From an uncultured Bacteroidales bacterium (GTDB taxonomy: Bacteria > Bacteroidota > Bacteroidia > Bacteroidales > FEN-979), in assembly GCA_903929315.1 (NCBI GenBank), contig CAIYUC010000138.1:1-60287 (forward strand): a stretch of DNA of 60,287 nt. The letters run 5' to 3'. The notes below the pieces were generated by a model. It was given only the letters and a program-made list of their open reading frames with translations. It did not search any database and was not told the DNA's origin. The position numbers were made by a program, and so were the translations under genes. This document shows positions 24,342 through 33,104 of this stretch, piece after piece (position 1 is the first letter of the stretch; each line of letters opens with the position of its first letter).

Positions 24342-25565
24342 ATGGAGATTACCGCTCCCGTTGGTTCGTTTGAATCATTACAGGCCGCTATTCAGGCAGG
24401 GGCTGATTCGGTATATTTCGGAGTCGGGAATCTCAATATGCGGTCAAGATCTTCCATTAATTTCACGCTTCGCGACCTGGTAAAAATCTCAAATATTTGT
24501 AAAAAAGCAAATATCCGAACCTATCTTACCCTCAATAGTGTTATTTATGATGAAGAAGTGAAGGAGATGAAGAAAATTATAGATTCCGCGAAGAAAAACG
24601 GGATTTCTGCTATAATTGCATCCGATCAGGCCGTGATCCAGTATGCCTGTTCAGTCGGCATGGAAGTGCACATGTCGACCCAGACAAATATCTCCAATAT
24701 TGAAGCAATAAAATATTATTCCCGATTTGCCGATGTGATGGTCACCGCGAGGGAACTTAGCCTTGAACAGGTCTCCGCGCTGACAAATGCAATCAAAAAG
24801 AAAAAAATTTCGGGTCCTTCTGGGAAGCCGGTTCAAATCGAGCTTTTTGCACACGGGGCACTTTGTATGGCCATTTCCGGCAAATGTTATCTGAGCCTTG
24901 ATAATTACAACTCATCCGCCAACAGGGGCGCTTGTTTCCAGGTATGCCGACGGCCTTACCGTGTGACCGATTTCGAAGGGGAAGTCGAACTTGCTGTGGA
25001 TAATGAATACATCATGTCTCCCAAAGATCTCTGTACGATCGGGTTTCTCGATAAGATCATAAATGCCGGAGTTACGATTCTGAAGATCGAAGGTCGCGGT
25101 CGTAGTCCCGAGTATGTGAAGACTGTGATTTCCTGTTATAAGGAAGCCGTCAATGCTGTTGCCGATGGTACTTATACACAGGAAAAGATCGATCAATGGA
25201 TCGGACGGCTGAGCAGGGTCTATAACCGGGGGTTCTGGGACGGATATTACCTGGGAAAGAAAATGGGCGAATGGGTCGCTCAGCATGGATCGATGGCAAC
25301 CACGACAAAGGAATATATCGGAAAAGTTACAAATTACTTTACCCGCCTCAAGGTCGCCGAAATAAAGATGGAAGCCGGAACCTTGGCTGTTGGAGATAAA
25401 ATTTACATCCAGAGCCCAACCACCGGATCGATTGAATATACTATTCCTGAAATTCGCATCGATCTGCACAATAGTGATAAAACCAGTAAAGGGGATTTTT
25501 TTTCAATTCCCATTGATGTTCTTCTCCGTCGTGCAGATAAAGTTTATAAAGTAATCTCCACATAA
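24342..25565 (+). CDS. U32 family protein (TrhP/YegQ-like)
   Basis: A 407-residue U32 protein. The family signature runs from ELFAHGALCMAISGKCYLS to NRGACFQVCRRPY, giving the four cysteines thought to bind an iron-sulfur cluster. The N-terminal TIM-barrel start (EITAPVGSFESLQAAIQAG) and a C-terminal beta domain are both present. Its length matches TrhP, which acts in prephenate-dependent 5-hydroxyuridine formation at tRNA position 34. Although annotated as peptidases or collagenases in the past, U32 proteins mostly act in RNA or cofactor modification. Confidence 0.88.
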   Translation: MEITAPVGSFESLQAAIQAGADSVYFGVGNLNMRSRSSINFTLRDLVKISNICKKANIRTYLTLNSVIYDEEVKEMKKIIDSAKKNGISAIIASDQAVIQYACSVGMEVHMSTQTNISNIEAIKYYSRFADVMVTARELSLEQVSALTNAIKKKKISGPSGKPVQIELFAHGALCMAISGKCYLSLDNYNSSANRGACFQVCRRPYRVTDFEGEVELAVDNEYIMSPKDLCTIGFLDKIINAGVTILKIEGRGRSPEYVKTVISCYKEAVNAVADGTYTQEKIDQWIGRLSRVYNRGFWDGYYLGKKMGEWVAQHGSMATTTKEYIGKVTNYFTRLKVAEIKMEAGTLAVGDKIYIQSPTTGSIEYTIPEIRIDLHNSDKTSKGDFFSIPIDVLLRRADKVYKVIST

Positions 25566-25579
25566 CGCGCTGAAAATTA

Positions 25580-25604
25580 ATTCGTAATCCGTAATCCGTA
25601 ATTG
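25580..25604. repeat. ATTCGTAATCCGTAAT repeat forming the PHP gene start
   Basis: Three CGTAAT(CC) units end in CGTAATTG. The TAA inside the last unit is an in-frame stop, and the TTG that overlaps the unit's end is the only usable start codon of the following gene. Confidence 0.75.
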
Positions 25605-26435
25605 CCATTCAACCTCCATACTCACACGAGATTCAGCGACGGTTCCGATAACCCGGAAAAATATGTCGAAGAGGCCATCCGCCAAGGGTTTTCCGTTATC
25701 GGATTTTCCGACCACTCCCCGGTACCGTTTAAGAATACCTTCGCGATACGCGAGGGAAAGATACAGCAATATGCTGATGCAGTATCCGGTATCCGGCATC
25801 CGGCATCTCTTTTAATCCTCCTCGGTCTTGAAATCGACTACATCCCCGGAATCACTCAACCAATCAGTTACTACCGTAAGAACTTCACCTTCGAGTATTT
25901 CATCGGGTCGGTACATTTCGTTAAAAACGGGAATTCAAATGAGCTATGGTTCATTGATGGTCCAAACGTAGAAATCTATGACCAGGGATTAAAAGAAATT
26001 TTCGGTGGAGATATTCGCAAAGCCGTCACTGTATATTACCATCAACTGAATGAAATGATCGTTAATGAAAAGCCTGATATCATCGGGCATCTTGATAAGA
26101 TCAAAATGTACAACAGGGGAAGATATTTCTCGGAAAGTGACGATTGGTATGTTGCTCTTGTGGATGAAACGCTTAACCTGGCCAGGGAATCAGGATGTAT
26201 TATCGAAATCAATACCCGCGGGGTTTATAAACAACGGTCAGAAACTTTATTCCCCGGACCAGAAATTCTGAAAAAAGTTAAGTCTCTTGAAATTCCCATT
26301 ATCCTTAGTTCCGATGCACATAAACCAAATGAGCTTTCTCTTTATTTCCCGGAAGCAACGAAAATCCTGATAGATCTGGGATTTAAAACACTCGTCCTTA
26401 AAGGTAAGGATGGTTGGGAAGAAGTTCCGCTTTAG
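25602..26435 (+). CDS. histidinol-phosphatase, PHP (HisK-like) family
   Basis: A 277-residue PHP-domain phosphoesterase. Metal-binding motifs are LHTHTRFSDG at the N-terminus, GFSDHSP near residue 35, LGLEIDYIP, GSVHF, GHLDK and SSDAH near the C-terminus. The family dephosphorylates histidinol phosphate, but Bacteroidota paralogues outside his operons may use other substrates. The start is TTG at 25602: an in-frame TAA lies directly upstream, and the first metal motif begins three codons later. A GTATCCGGCATCCGGCATC repeat at 25782-25808 encodes VSGIRHPAS in frame. Confidence 0.85.
   Translation: MPFNLHTHTRFSDGSDNPEKYVEEAIRQGFSVIGFSDHSPVPFKNTFAIREGKIQQYADAVSGIRHPASLLILLGLEIDYIPGITQPISYYRKNFTFEYFIGSVHFVKNGNSNELWFIDGPNVEIYDQGLKEIFGGDIRKAVTVYYHQLNEMIVNEKPDIIGHLDKIKMYNRGRYFSESDDWYVALVDETLNLARESGCIIEINTRGVYKQRSETLFPGPEILKKVKSLEIPIILSSDAHKPNELSLYFPEATKILIDLGFKTLVLKGKDGWEEVPL
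25782..25808. repeat. CCGGCATCCGGTATC repeat inside the PHP gene
   Basis: Four ATCCGG(C/T) units in frame at codons 61-69. This is the reverse strand of the GATGCCGGATGCC intergenic class. Confidence 0.75.
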
Positions 26436-26857
26436 CCTGTGAATTCCATATAGTAATGCCCCATATTTGCTTCATAAAAAACCGGGCCCTTTTTAACAAA
26501 TCCATTCCTCTCATAAAAAGGAACAGCCCTTAGCTGTGAATGAAGATAGATGATTCGTTGCATTGTTACGATATCCTTCAGTACCTCCTTTAAAATGATC
26601 TCTCCAAATCCCCGGTTCCTGAATTCGGTAAGTACTGCAAATCGTTCCAGTTTAATCCCTTTTTCAGTCTCCCTCCACCTTGCCGTTGCAACAGGTTTGT
26701 CGGTTATCATCAGTAAATAATGATGTGCCTCCTCTTCCTTATCATATTCAAGTGCAGGATCAACCCCCTGCTCATCTACGAATACTTTCCGCCGGATGGC
26801 AAAAGCCTGTTTTGCGTATTCAGTGTCCTCGAATTTAAACCTTATAACTTGGATCAT
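26432..26857 (-). CDS. GNAT family N-acetyltransferase
   Basis: A 141-residue GCN5-related acetyltransferase. The acetyl-CoA site is recognisable as LERFAVLTEFRNRGFGEIIL (residues about 70-90), with FAIRRKVFVDEQGV at the N-terminus as in the ElaA/YjcF-like subgroup and FYERNGF near the end. The substrate is unknown. It is convergent with the PHP gene, and the two reading frames overlap by 4 bases. Confidence 0.88.
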   Translation of the reverse strand: MIQVIRFKFEDTEYAKQAFAIRRKVFVDEQGVDPALEYDKEEEAHHYLLMITDKPVATARWRETEKGIKLERFAVLTEFRNRGFGEIILKEVLKDIVTMQRIIYLHSQLRAVPFYERNGFVKKGPVFYEANMGHYYMEFTG

Positions 26858-26880
26858 AATTATAACGGGTGAACTGTTGA

Positions 26881-26950
26881 AGTAGCGAAATAGCGAAATT
26901 AAAAGATTTAATGTGACAATTCGTAATCCGTAATTCGTAATCCGTAATCA
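26881..26950. repeat. AGCGAAAT and CGTAATTCGTAATCC repeats
   Basis: AGTAGCGAAATAGCGAAAT at 26881-26899 is followed by CGTAATCCGTAATTCGTAAT at 26921-26948. The last T of this tract is the first base of the plus-strand TCA that forms the TGA stop of the 4Fe-4S gene. Confidence 0.8.
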
Positions 26951-28534
26951 AAAGGGGAAGTCCTCCTCCGGCTTGCTCGTTTTTATCTGTCCCTCGACTT
27001 TTTTCAACGGTTTCATCGCTTTATGATGATAGAGATTTGATTCGACATAAATGGCTTTATCCGGTTTTGTGGGACAGGCATACTCGCAGGCTCCGCAACC
27101 AACGCATATTTTCTCATCGACTTTCGGGATCTTCAGATTGTCAAGCCAGGGAACCATTTCCACGGCTTTTGTGGGACAATGTTCCGAGCAGGCTCCGCAA
27201 ACAGTATGCTTTTCAACAACAACGCAAATATTCTTTATGAATTTTGATACTCCTATCTGAATCGTTTTCTTCTGATCTTTTGTAACGGGTAAAATGGCGC
27301 CGGCAGGACAGATCTCCGAGCAAAGAATACACTCAAAATTACAGAAGTTTGTGTGAAAATCCATCCTGGGTTGGAACAGTCCGGTTAACCCGTATTCAAG
27401 GAAAGCCGGCTGAAGGACCTTTGTAGGACAGACGCTGACACAAAGATGGCACGCTGTGCATTTTTCAGTATAATGCCAAATGCTTACAGCCCCTGGAGGT
27501 GTGACAGGTGATTCACTCGTTGTCCTCGGATGTTCATTGTTCACAATCTCCTTCTTGCTTGCGGCAATAAGCGGTATTCCCCCGGCCAGCCCAATAAGGG
27601 TGGTTTTCAGGAAAGTCCGTCGAGGAACTCCTCTGTCAAAAGGTACCTCACCCCCCGGCCCCCTCTCCTTAAAGAGAGGGGGAGATGGGAGTGTGGTGTA
27701 TTTTATTCCTTCTTCCGGGCACACCTTAAAGCAATTAAAACAAGCCACACATTTGGAAAAATTAATCTTTTGCTTCTTATAATCGATGCACCCTGCCTTG
27801 CACACAGCCATGCATAACCCGCAGGAAGTGCAACTATTTGCATCAATCCTGATCTTAAAAAATGAGATTTTTGATACTATTCCGAGTGTTGTTCCAACCG
27901 GACAAATGGCATTGCAAAACCATCTTCCCCGGTAAAGAGAAAGCAGGATGATGGTCACGGAAAAAAGACCGGTAAAAATTACAGCCGGTAATGATAAGCG
28001 ATAAACCGTCACCGGGTATAAATAATACATGTCAAATGATGTCAGTATGCTGGCAGCAAGATTATTGATACCATAGTACAAGGGACGGAAAAAGTTTGTG
28101 AAAATTTTTCCTGCCAAACTGAAAGGATCAAGAAGATTCAGAAAGAAAATATTTTTAAACAAAAATGCGATGAGAATAACAGCCAGTATGGAGTACTGAA
28201 TAATCCGCAAGGACTTTTGATACTTGAACGATTTTTTTTTTCTGAATCGTCTGAGCCGGATAAAAATATCCTGTAGCGTTCCCAGCGGGCAAATTGTCGA
28301 ACAATAGACTCTGCCAAAAAGCAATGTCAGGATAAGAATAAAAATAAACCCTGAGGCTGCCACGGTGAAAAGGTGAATAAAATCAAGAAACGATGGAATA
28401 AACTGTAAAAAAAGGACGGCATGAATGAGCTTCGCCGAAAGGAATTGGGCAAAATCAATGAAAATGAATACGGTTAAAACCAGGAAAAGAAGCGAAAGAA
28501 CAACCCTGATCTTTTTCAGGAAGGTCTGCTGCAT
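26948..28534 (-). CDS. membrane-anchored 4Fe-4S ferredoxin (NapH-like plus Tat-type ferredoxin fusion)
   Basis: A 528-residue protein. Residues 1-230 form a NapH/CcoG-like domain with about five helices and CxxxCP motifs (STICPLG, NAICPVG). Two 4Fe-4S sites follow (CTSCGLCMAVCKAGC; CVACFNCFKVCP). A linker then leads to a Tat-like segment RRTFLKTTLIGLAGG (about 300-315) and four more cluster motifs (CTACHLCVSVCP, CILCSEICP, CGACSEHCP, CVGCGACEYACP). It should pass electrons between a membrane pool and a periplasmic partner. A GC-rich palindromic repeat encodes LPSPPLFKERGPGGEVP in the linker. The DUF362 gene sits 1 base upstream. Confidence 0.87.
   Translation of the reverse strand: MQQTFLKKIRVVLSLLFLVLTVFIFIDFAQFLSAKLIHAVLFLQFIPSFLDFIHLFTVAASGFIFILILTLLFGRVYCSTICPLGTLQDIFIRLRRFRKKKSFKYQKSLRIIQYSILAVILIAFLFKNIFFLNLLDPFSLAGKIFTNFFRPLYYGINNLAASILTSFDMYYLYPVTVYRLSLPAVIFTGLFSVTIILLSLYRGRWFCNAICPVGTTLGIVSKISFFKIRIDANSCTSCGLCMAVCKAGCIDYKKQKINFSKCVACFNCFKVCPEEGIKYTTLPSPPLFKERGPGGEVPFDRGVPRRTFLKTTLIGLAGGIPLIAASKKEIVNNEHPRTTSESPVTPPGAVSIWHYTEKCTACHLCVSVCPTKVLQPAFLEYGLTGLFQPRMDFHTNFCNFECILCSEICPAGAILPVTKDQKKTIQIGVSKFIKNICVVVEKHTVCGACSEHCPTKAVEMVPWLDNLKIPKVDEKICVGCGACEYACPTKPDKAIYVESNLYHHKAMKPLKKVEGQIKTSKPEEDFPF
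27645..27696. repeat. GC-rich palindromic repeat inside the 4Fe-4S gene
   Basis: CCCCCTCTCC TTAA GAGAGGGGG forms the core hairpin, flanked by CCCCCCGG and GATGGGAG runs. It is in frame at residues about 281-297, between the membrane/ferredoxin half and the Tat-like half. Confidence 0.85.
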
Positions 28535-28535
28535 C

Positions 28536-29465
28536 CTATGAAAGCTTGATACGGTTGATGTTCAGCTTTGTGAGATCCATCGTTCCTACTTTTGCCTCAT
28601 CTGCAAGCTTGATATGACGGATATGCTCAGGTTCCAGTCCGAAAAGTTTTGCTGAAGCAGCATCGGCGGCAACGATATCCTTTGAAATGATCAGCGACTT
28701 CATCAGGACTACATCTTCATCGGAAACACCTTTCGGACCTCGTTTGGTCAACACACGGTAAGCATCTACGATATTAAGGTCTGGCTTGCGGTAGGCGGCA
28801 AAATCAGCAATGCACTGATCGAGATCATTCCGGTGCCAGTAACGCCTGTCCCAGACAATGCCCATATGATTTTTCATCGAAGCAGTGATCTGTGTAGAAC
28901 TATGGCTTTTCAAAACAGGAACATTGAAAAACACATCCGAGCTCAGGATAAGCTCATGGACCTTGGCGTTTTTAAGCTTTTTCCCCTGTTTGATCTCCAC
29001 TTCATGGTAATTGCCTTCCGAATTCCCCGGTACTATTTTTCCGCCGGCTTCTTTCACCGCATACTGGATACCGCTGTTTTCATAACATTTCAGCCATTCA
29101 TCGCAGGTATTGTCAAAAACATAAACCTGTTTTGCTCCGGCTGAATAACATTGCTCAATGATCCTTTTTATGAGCTGGGGATTGGTATTGGCCGACCGTT
29201 CGGGCAGGGCATCCCACCCGATATTCGGCTTGACTACAACCGTCTGACCTTTTTTAACAAAATTTTTCATCCCGCCCAGCGACTCTATAGCTTTGTCGAA
29301 CATCTGGACAGGCTCGCCACCCTTTACGGCCACCATGTCATAAGGACCCTTTACTTGCGGGGAAATTGCAGCAAATATCTTTTTAAAATTACCACCTGTT
29401 AAAGCAACCCCGGAAGCGGCACCGGTCAGTATGCTCCGTTTAAAAAATTCTCTCCTGTTCATCAA
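28536..29465 (-). CDS. DUF362 domain-containing Tat-exported protein
   Basis: A 309-residue protein with a twin-arginine signal (NRREFFKRSILTGAASG, residues 3-19) and a DUF362 domain. Recognisable features are VVKPNIGWD, the VFDNTC stretch and FFNVPVLKSHSSTQIT. The family accompanies 4Fe-4S proteins, and here the ferredoxin gene starts 1 base downstream, so the two probably form a complex outside the cytoplasm. The Tat signal suggests folding or cofactor insertion before export. The actual reaction is unknown. Confidence 0.87.
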   Translation of the reverse strand: MMNRREFFKRSILTGAASGVALTGGNFKKIFAAISPQVKGPYDMVAVKGGEPVQMFDKAIESLGGMKNFVKKGQTVVVKPNIGWDALPERSANTNPQLIKRIIEQCYSAGAKQVYVFDNTCDEWLKCYENSGIQYAVKEAGGKIVPGNSEGNYHEVEIKQGKKLKNAKVHELILSSDVFFNVPVLKSHSSTQITASMKNHMGIVWDRRYWHRNDLDQCIADFAAYRKPDLNIVDAYRVLTKRGPKGVSDEDVVLMKSLIISKDIVAADAASAKLFGLEPEHIRHIKLADEAKVGTMDLTKLNINRIKLS

Positions 29466-29529
29466 TGTGATTTTAGGGTTTAAAATTAATAATTTTGATC
29501 GAAATCGGGCCCAAATAAAAACCGGCTGC

Positions 29530-29786
29530 CTATTATTTTGGGATGCCGGATGCCAGATACCAGATATGTGGGAATCTACTCACAACCCAACACACAAGAA
29601 GTTTCCTTCGGTATTCGCCATATCAATAACAGGTTTATAGTATATTTATATTGGTTTTTTTACGAAGGATATATGAAGGATAAGTTAAAGATAAACGTAG
29701 AATGCAGGTATTAAGAATTCATATGTTTAGAATTTAGAAATGATAACACCCCACGCACACGCTACAAGCGCGCACGAGCTGAGTTG
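29530..29786. repeat. GATGCCGGATGCC repeat and CGCG palindrome, copy 3
   Basis: GGGATGCCGGATGCCAGATACCAG lies at 29540-29565 and the palindrome ACGCACACGCTACAAGCGCG with CACGAGCTGAG lies at 29747-29786, in reverse orientation relative to copies 1 and 2. The rest of the 418-base gap between the DUF362 and DUF4143 genes is AT-rich with no gene visible. Confidence 0.75.
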
Positions 29787-29808
29787 TTAAATAATAAGTA
29801 CAAAAATC

Positions 29809-29855
29809 TCGTTTCAAACCGAAATTTATACATATAATTTTCGTTTACAAACGAA
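29809..29855. promoter_or_regulatory. putative operator: two TCGTTT-n-AAACGA inverted repeats
   Basis: A near-symmetric site, TTCGTTT AC AAACGAA, occupies 29840-29855. A looser copy, TCGTTT C AAACCGA, lies at 29809-29822, 31 bases upstream. The proximal site would overlap the -33 region of the promoter whose box is at 29863. Binding factor unknown. Confidence 0.45.
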
Positions 29856-29862
29856 TATTATT

Positions 29863-29870
29863 TAATTTTG
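29863..29870 (+). promoter_or_regulatory. Bacteroidota -7 promoter box TAATTTTG
   Basis: A perfect TAnnTTTG match 14 bases before the DUF4143 gene ATG and 7 bases after the inverted repeat. Confidence 0.45.
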
Positions 29871-29884
29871 CATAAATTATCCTC

Positions 29885-31012
29885 ATGATACCACGCATTC
29901 TTGAATCGAATATTAAGAACGATCTTTTCAAAGGTAAGGCAATTATCCTTTACGGACCCAGGCAATCAGGAAAAACCACACTGGTAAAGAAATTAGCCGC
30001 TGATTCAGGAGTTGACAACCTTTTCGTAAACGGGGATGAACCGGATACACGTGAAATGCTGGAGAATGTCACTTCCACTCAGCTTAAGTCGTTTATCGGG
30101 AAAAATGAACTGTTGATCATAGATGAGGCCCAGCGCATCCATAATATAGGGATTACCATTAAACTTATCACGGATAATATTCCGGATGTTCAGGTAATTG
30201 CTACCGGTTCCTCGGCATTTGAACTGGCTGAAAACATCAGTGAACCTCTGACGGGTAGAAAATTTGAACATTTTCTCTACCCTTTATCTTTTGAGGAAAT
30301 GTCAGGCTGGAGCGGAAAATCAGAGGAACGAAGGATGCTGGAACATCGTCTCGTTTATGGCTATTACCCTGAAGTTATAAACAATCCTGGTGAAGAACGG
30401 CGAAACCTGGGCTTACTATCTGACAGCTATCTTTATAAGGATTTGTTTGCATATGAAAAAATCAAGAAGCCATCCCTCCTGCAGCAGCTTCTGAAATCAT
30501 TGGCGCTTCAACTTGGAAATGAAGTTTCCTTCAATGAGCTCTCAAGGCAGATAGGGGCTGATAAGGAAACTGTCGAACGCTATATTGACCTCCTGGAAAA
30601 AGCCTTTGTTGTCTTCACACTACCTGCATTCAGCAGGAATTTGCGAACAGAACTGCGCAAAAGCAGGAAAATTTACTTTCTCGATAATGGTATCAGGAAT
30701 TCGATCCTCTCTAACTTTACTTCCACCGGTTTAAGAACAGATACCAGGGCCTTGTGGGAAAATTTCCTTGTCAGTGAAAGAAGAAAAGTCATTCATTATC
30801 ATAACCTTTATGGAAACTGTTACTTCTGGAGAACGACTCAGCAACAGGAGATCGACTATCTTGAAGACAGGGATGGGAGATTGGATGCTTTTGAATTTAA
30901 ATGGAAAGCCGAAGGTAAAGCACGGCCGCCTAAAACATTCTCCCATGCATATCCTGGAAGCTCTTTTCAATTGATAACGCCGAAGACGTTTGAAGGTTTT
31001 GCCGGAAGCTGA
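29885..31012 (+). CDS. AAA ATPase with DUF4143 domain
   Basis: A 375-residue ATPase: Walker A GPRQSGKTTL (24-33), Walker B LLIIDEAQRI (about 78-87), an AAA_14 core, and a C-terminal DUF4143 region with a PD-(D/E)XK-like stretch (FWRTTQQQEIDYLEDRDGRLDAFEFKW). These genes are abundant, multi-copy and often laterally moved in Bacteroidota and archaea. Proposed roles range from DNA processing to defence, none well established. It is monocistronic, with its own palindromic operator-like site, and lies between repeat blocks. Confidence 0.88.
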   Translation: MIPRILESNIKNDLFKGKAIILYGPRQSGKTTLVKKLAADSGVDNLFVNGDEPDTREMLENVTSTQLKSFIGKNELLIIDEAQRIHNIGITIKLITDNIPDVQVIATGSSAFELAENISEPLTGRKFEHFLYPLSFEEMSGWSGKSEERRMLEHRLVYGYYPEVINNPGEERRNLGLLSDSYLYKDLFAYEKIKKPSLLQQLLKSLALQLGNEVSFNELSRQIGADKETVERYIDLLEKAFVVFTLPAFSRNLRTELRKSRKIYFLDNGIRNSILSNFTSTGLRTDTRALWENFLVSERRKVIHYHNLYGNCYFWRTTQQQEIDYLEDRDGRLDAFEFKWKAEGKARPPKTFSHAYPGSSFQLITPKTFEGFAGS

Positions 31013-31060
31013 TAGATCGAATGTAATGCAGAATTCAGAAGTTCAGGTAATTCATTATTT

Positions 31061-31096
31061 TTCGCTATTTCGCATTTTCGCTACTTCGCTATTTTC
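31061..31096. repeat. TTCGCTATTTCGC repeat ahead of dnaG
   Basis: Four TTCGCTA/TTCGCATT units of the AGCGAAAT family, directly upstream of a near-consensus promoter box TACCTTAG at 31099-31106. Confidence 0.75.
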
Positions 31097-31125
31097 ACTA
31101 CCTTAGCACCAAATAATAATCCGAT

Positions 31126-33078
31126 TTGATCCCAAAGTCCACGATCGATAACATCTTGTCTGCCAGTCGCATTGAAGAAGTGGTAGGGGAATTCGTTGTA
31201 CTAAAACGAAGAGGGACGAATTATATCGGGCTTTGCCCGTTCCATAATGAGAAAACCCCCTCATTTACAGTTTCGCCCGCCAAGGGGATCTATAAATGCT
31301 TTGGATGCGGAAAAGCCGGTAATACGGTGAATTTTCTTATGGAATACGAGCACTATTCCTACCCTGAAGCATTGCGTTTCCTGGCAAAACGATACAATAT
31401 CGAGATCGAGGAAGAAGAACAGACACCGGAGAAAATCCAGGAACAAAACGAAAAAGAAAGTTTGTTCCTGGTTAATCAATTTGCACAAAAATATTTCGAA
31501 AGTGTCCTGCATGAAACGGAAGAAGGAAAATCCGTAGGCCTGACATACCTGAAAGAAAGAGGGTTCAATGAAAATACCATCCGTAAATTCCAGTTGGGAT
31601 TTGGACTGGACAAATGGGAAGATATGACCGCTCATGCAATGGAGAATGGCTATAAATCCGAATACCTGGTGAAAACCGGTCTATCCGTTCAAAAAGATGA
31701 CCGCCTTACCGATCGCTTCCGTGGCCGGGTTATTTTCCCAATTCATAGCACATCCGGAAGGATCATTGGCTTTGGCGGAAGAATCCTGACTTCAGATAAA
31801 CACCTTGCAAAATATATCAACTCCCCGGAATCCGAAATATACAACAAGAGCAAATCGCTTTACGGGATATTTTTTGCCAAAAATGCCATCATCTCGAAAG
31901 ATAATTGCTTCCTTGTTGAAGGATACACGGATGTGATCTCCATGCACCAGGCCGGAATTGAAAATGTTGTGGCTTCTTCGGGAACCTCTCTTACCCAGGA
32001 TCAAATCAAGCTCATTCAGCGTTATACTAAAAATATAACCATTTTGTACGATGGAGATCCGGCCGGTATCAAAGCATCCATGAGGGGTATCGACATGGTC
32101 CTCGAACAAGGACTGAACGTTAAGATCGTACTATTCCCGGAAGGAGAAGACCCGGATTCATTCGTAAGGAAATCCCGTATCGCAGACGTCGAGTCTTTTA
32201 TAACGAAAAATTCCGTTAATTTCATCCTGTTCAAAACCCGGCTGCTCCTTGAAGAAACATCCGGAGATCCTATCAAAAAAGCGGCTCTCATAAAAGAGAT
32301 CGTCAACACCATTGCATTGATACCCGATCCGATCTCCAAATCGTTATATACGAAACAATGCTCTGAAATACTCAATATTAATGAGCAAACCCTTCTGAAC
32401 GAAATAAACAAGATCCTCCGCAAAAAACTTACCCACCCTGAACAGGATTATGAACGTACGGACACGACATCCGTCGTGTCCCCGGATTTAATTGCACCAG
32501 CACAGGTCGATTATGACCTGGAATCAAACGAATCACAGGAACGGGAAATAATACGTTTATTGCTTCTCTATGGAAATGATATCATCTTATTTCCAAAGGA
32601 AAATGAAGATAAGGAAATAACAGACTTTCAGGTGAAAATTGGTGACTTTATCATCCATGACATTTTAAATGATGAGATCCGGTTCGAAAATGAACTCTGC
32701 CAAAAAGTATTCAACGAGATTTCAGCATCACTCGATCAGGAAATAATCAGCGATAAAGATTTCTTTTTTCAGTATCCCGTGAAGGAGATTGCAGCCATTG
32801 CCATCGACCTTTGCATGACACCTTATTCGCTTAGCCACAACTGGAAAAAGAACAATATTCACATTGATAGTGAACCGGACCGGCTTAAAGAGACCGTCTG
32901 CACATCCCTGCTGACCTTTAAAGCCAAAAAGATCGAACGAATGATCAAAGAGAACGGGAAAAAACTGAAGGAAGCCAAAATCAATGAAGAGGTTACTATA
33001 TTAATGCAAGACCGGCAGAGATTAAATGAGATCAGCAGCAGAATTAATAGGGAATTAGGCAGGATTGTTAAGAAATAA
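31126..33078 (+). CDS. dnaG: DNA primase
   Basis: A 650-residue bacterial primase that makes RNA primers at the fork. The N-terminal CHC2 zinc site uses C37, H40, C58 and C61 (CPFHNEKTPSF; CFGCG). The RNA polymerase core includes the TOPRIM motif VEGYTDVISMHQAG near 265 and YDGDPAGIKAS near 307. A C-terminal helicase-binding domain begins after about 470. The start is TTG at 31126, chosen because MIPKSTIDNI matches the usual primase N-terminus. A 22-base perfect palindrome (32460-32481) lies in frame in the interdomain linker. Confidence 0.95.
   Translation: MIPKSTIDNILSASRIEEVVGEFVVLKRRGTNYIGLCPFHNEKTPSFTVSPAKGIYKCFGCGKAGNTVNFLMEYEHYSYPEALRFLAKRYNIEIEEEEQTPEKIQEQNEKESLFLVNQFAQKYFESVLHETEEGKSVGLTYLKERGFNENTIRKFQLGFGLDKWEDMTAHAMENGYKSEYLVKTGLSVQKDDRLTDRFRGRVIFPIHSTSGRIIGFGGRILTSDKHLAKYINSPESEIYNKSKSLYGIFFAKNAIISKDNCFLVEGYTDVISMHQAGIENVVASSGTSLTQDQIKLIQRYTKNITILYDGDPAGIKASMRGIDMVLEQGLNVKIVLFPEGEDPDSFVRKSRIADVESFITKNSVNFILFKTRLLLEETSGDPIKKAALIKEIVNTIALIPDPISKSLYTKQCSEILNINEQTLLNEINKILRKKLTHPEQDYERTDTTSVVSPDLIAPAQVDYDLESNESQEREIIRLLLLYGNDIILFPKENEDKEITDFQVKIGDFIIHDILNDEIRFENELCQKVFNEISASLDQEIISDKDFFFQYPVKEIAAIAIDLCMTPYSLSHNWKKNNIHIDSEPDRLKETVCTSLLTFKAKKIERMIKENGKKLKEAKINEEVTILMQDRQRLNEISSRINRELGRIVKK
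32460..32481. repeat. perfect hairpin inside dnaG (GGACACGAC / GTCGTGTCC)
   Basis: Nine-base arms around an ATCC loop encode TDTTSVVS at residues about 445-452. This is between the polymerase core and the DnaB-binding domain, where extra residues should be tolerated. Confidence 0.85.
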
Positions 33079-33104
33079 CCAATTAATTAAATGTAGGGGT
33101 GAGT

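Noticed and set aside
29885-31012. Part of a phage-defence system
   Set aside because: The DUF4143 ATPase stands alone with no nuclease, methylase or other defence gene beside it.
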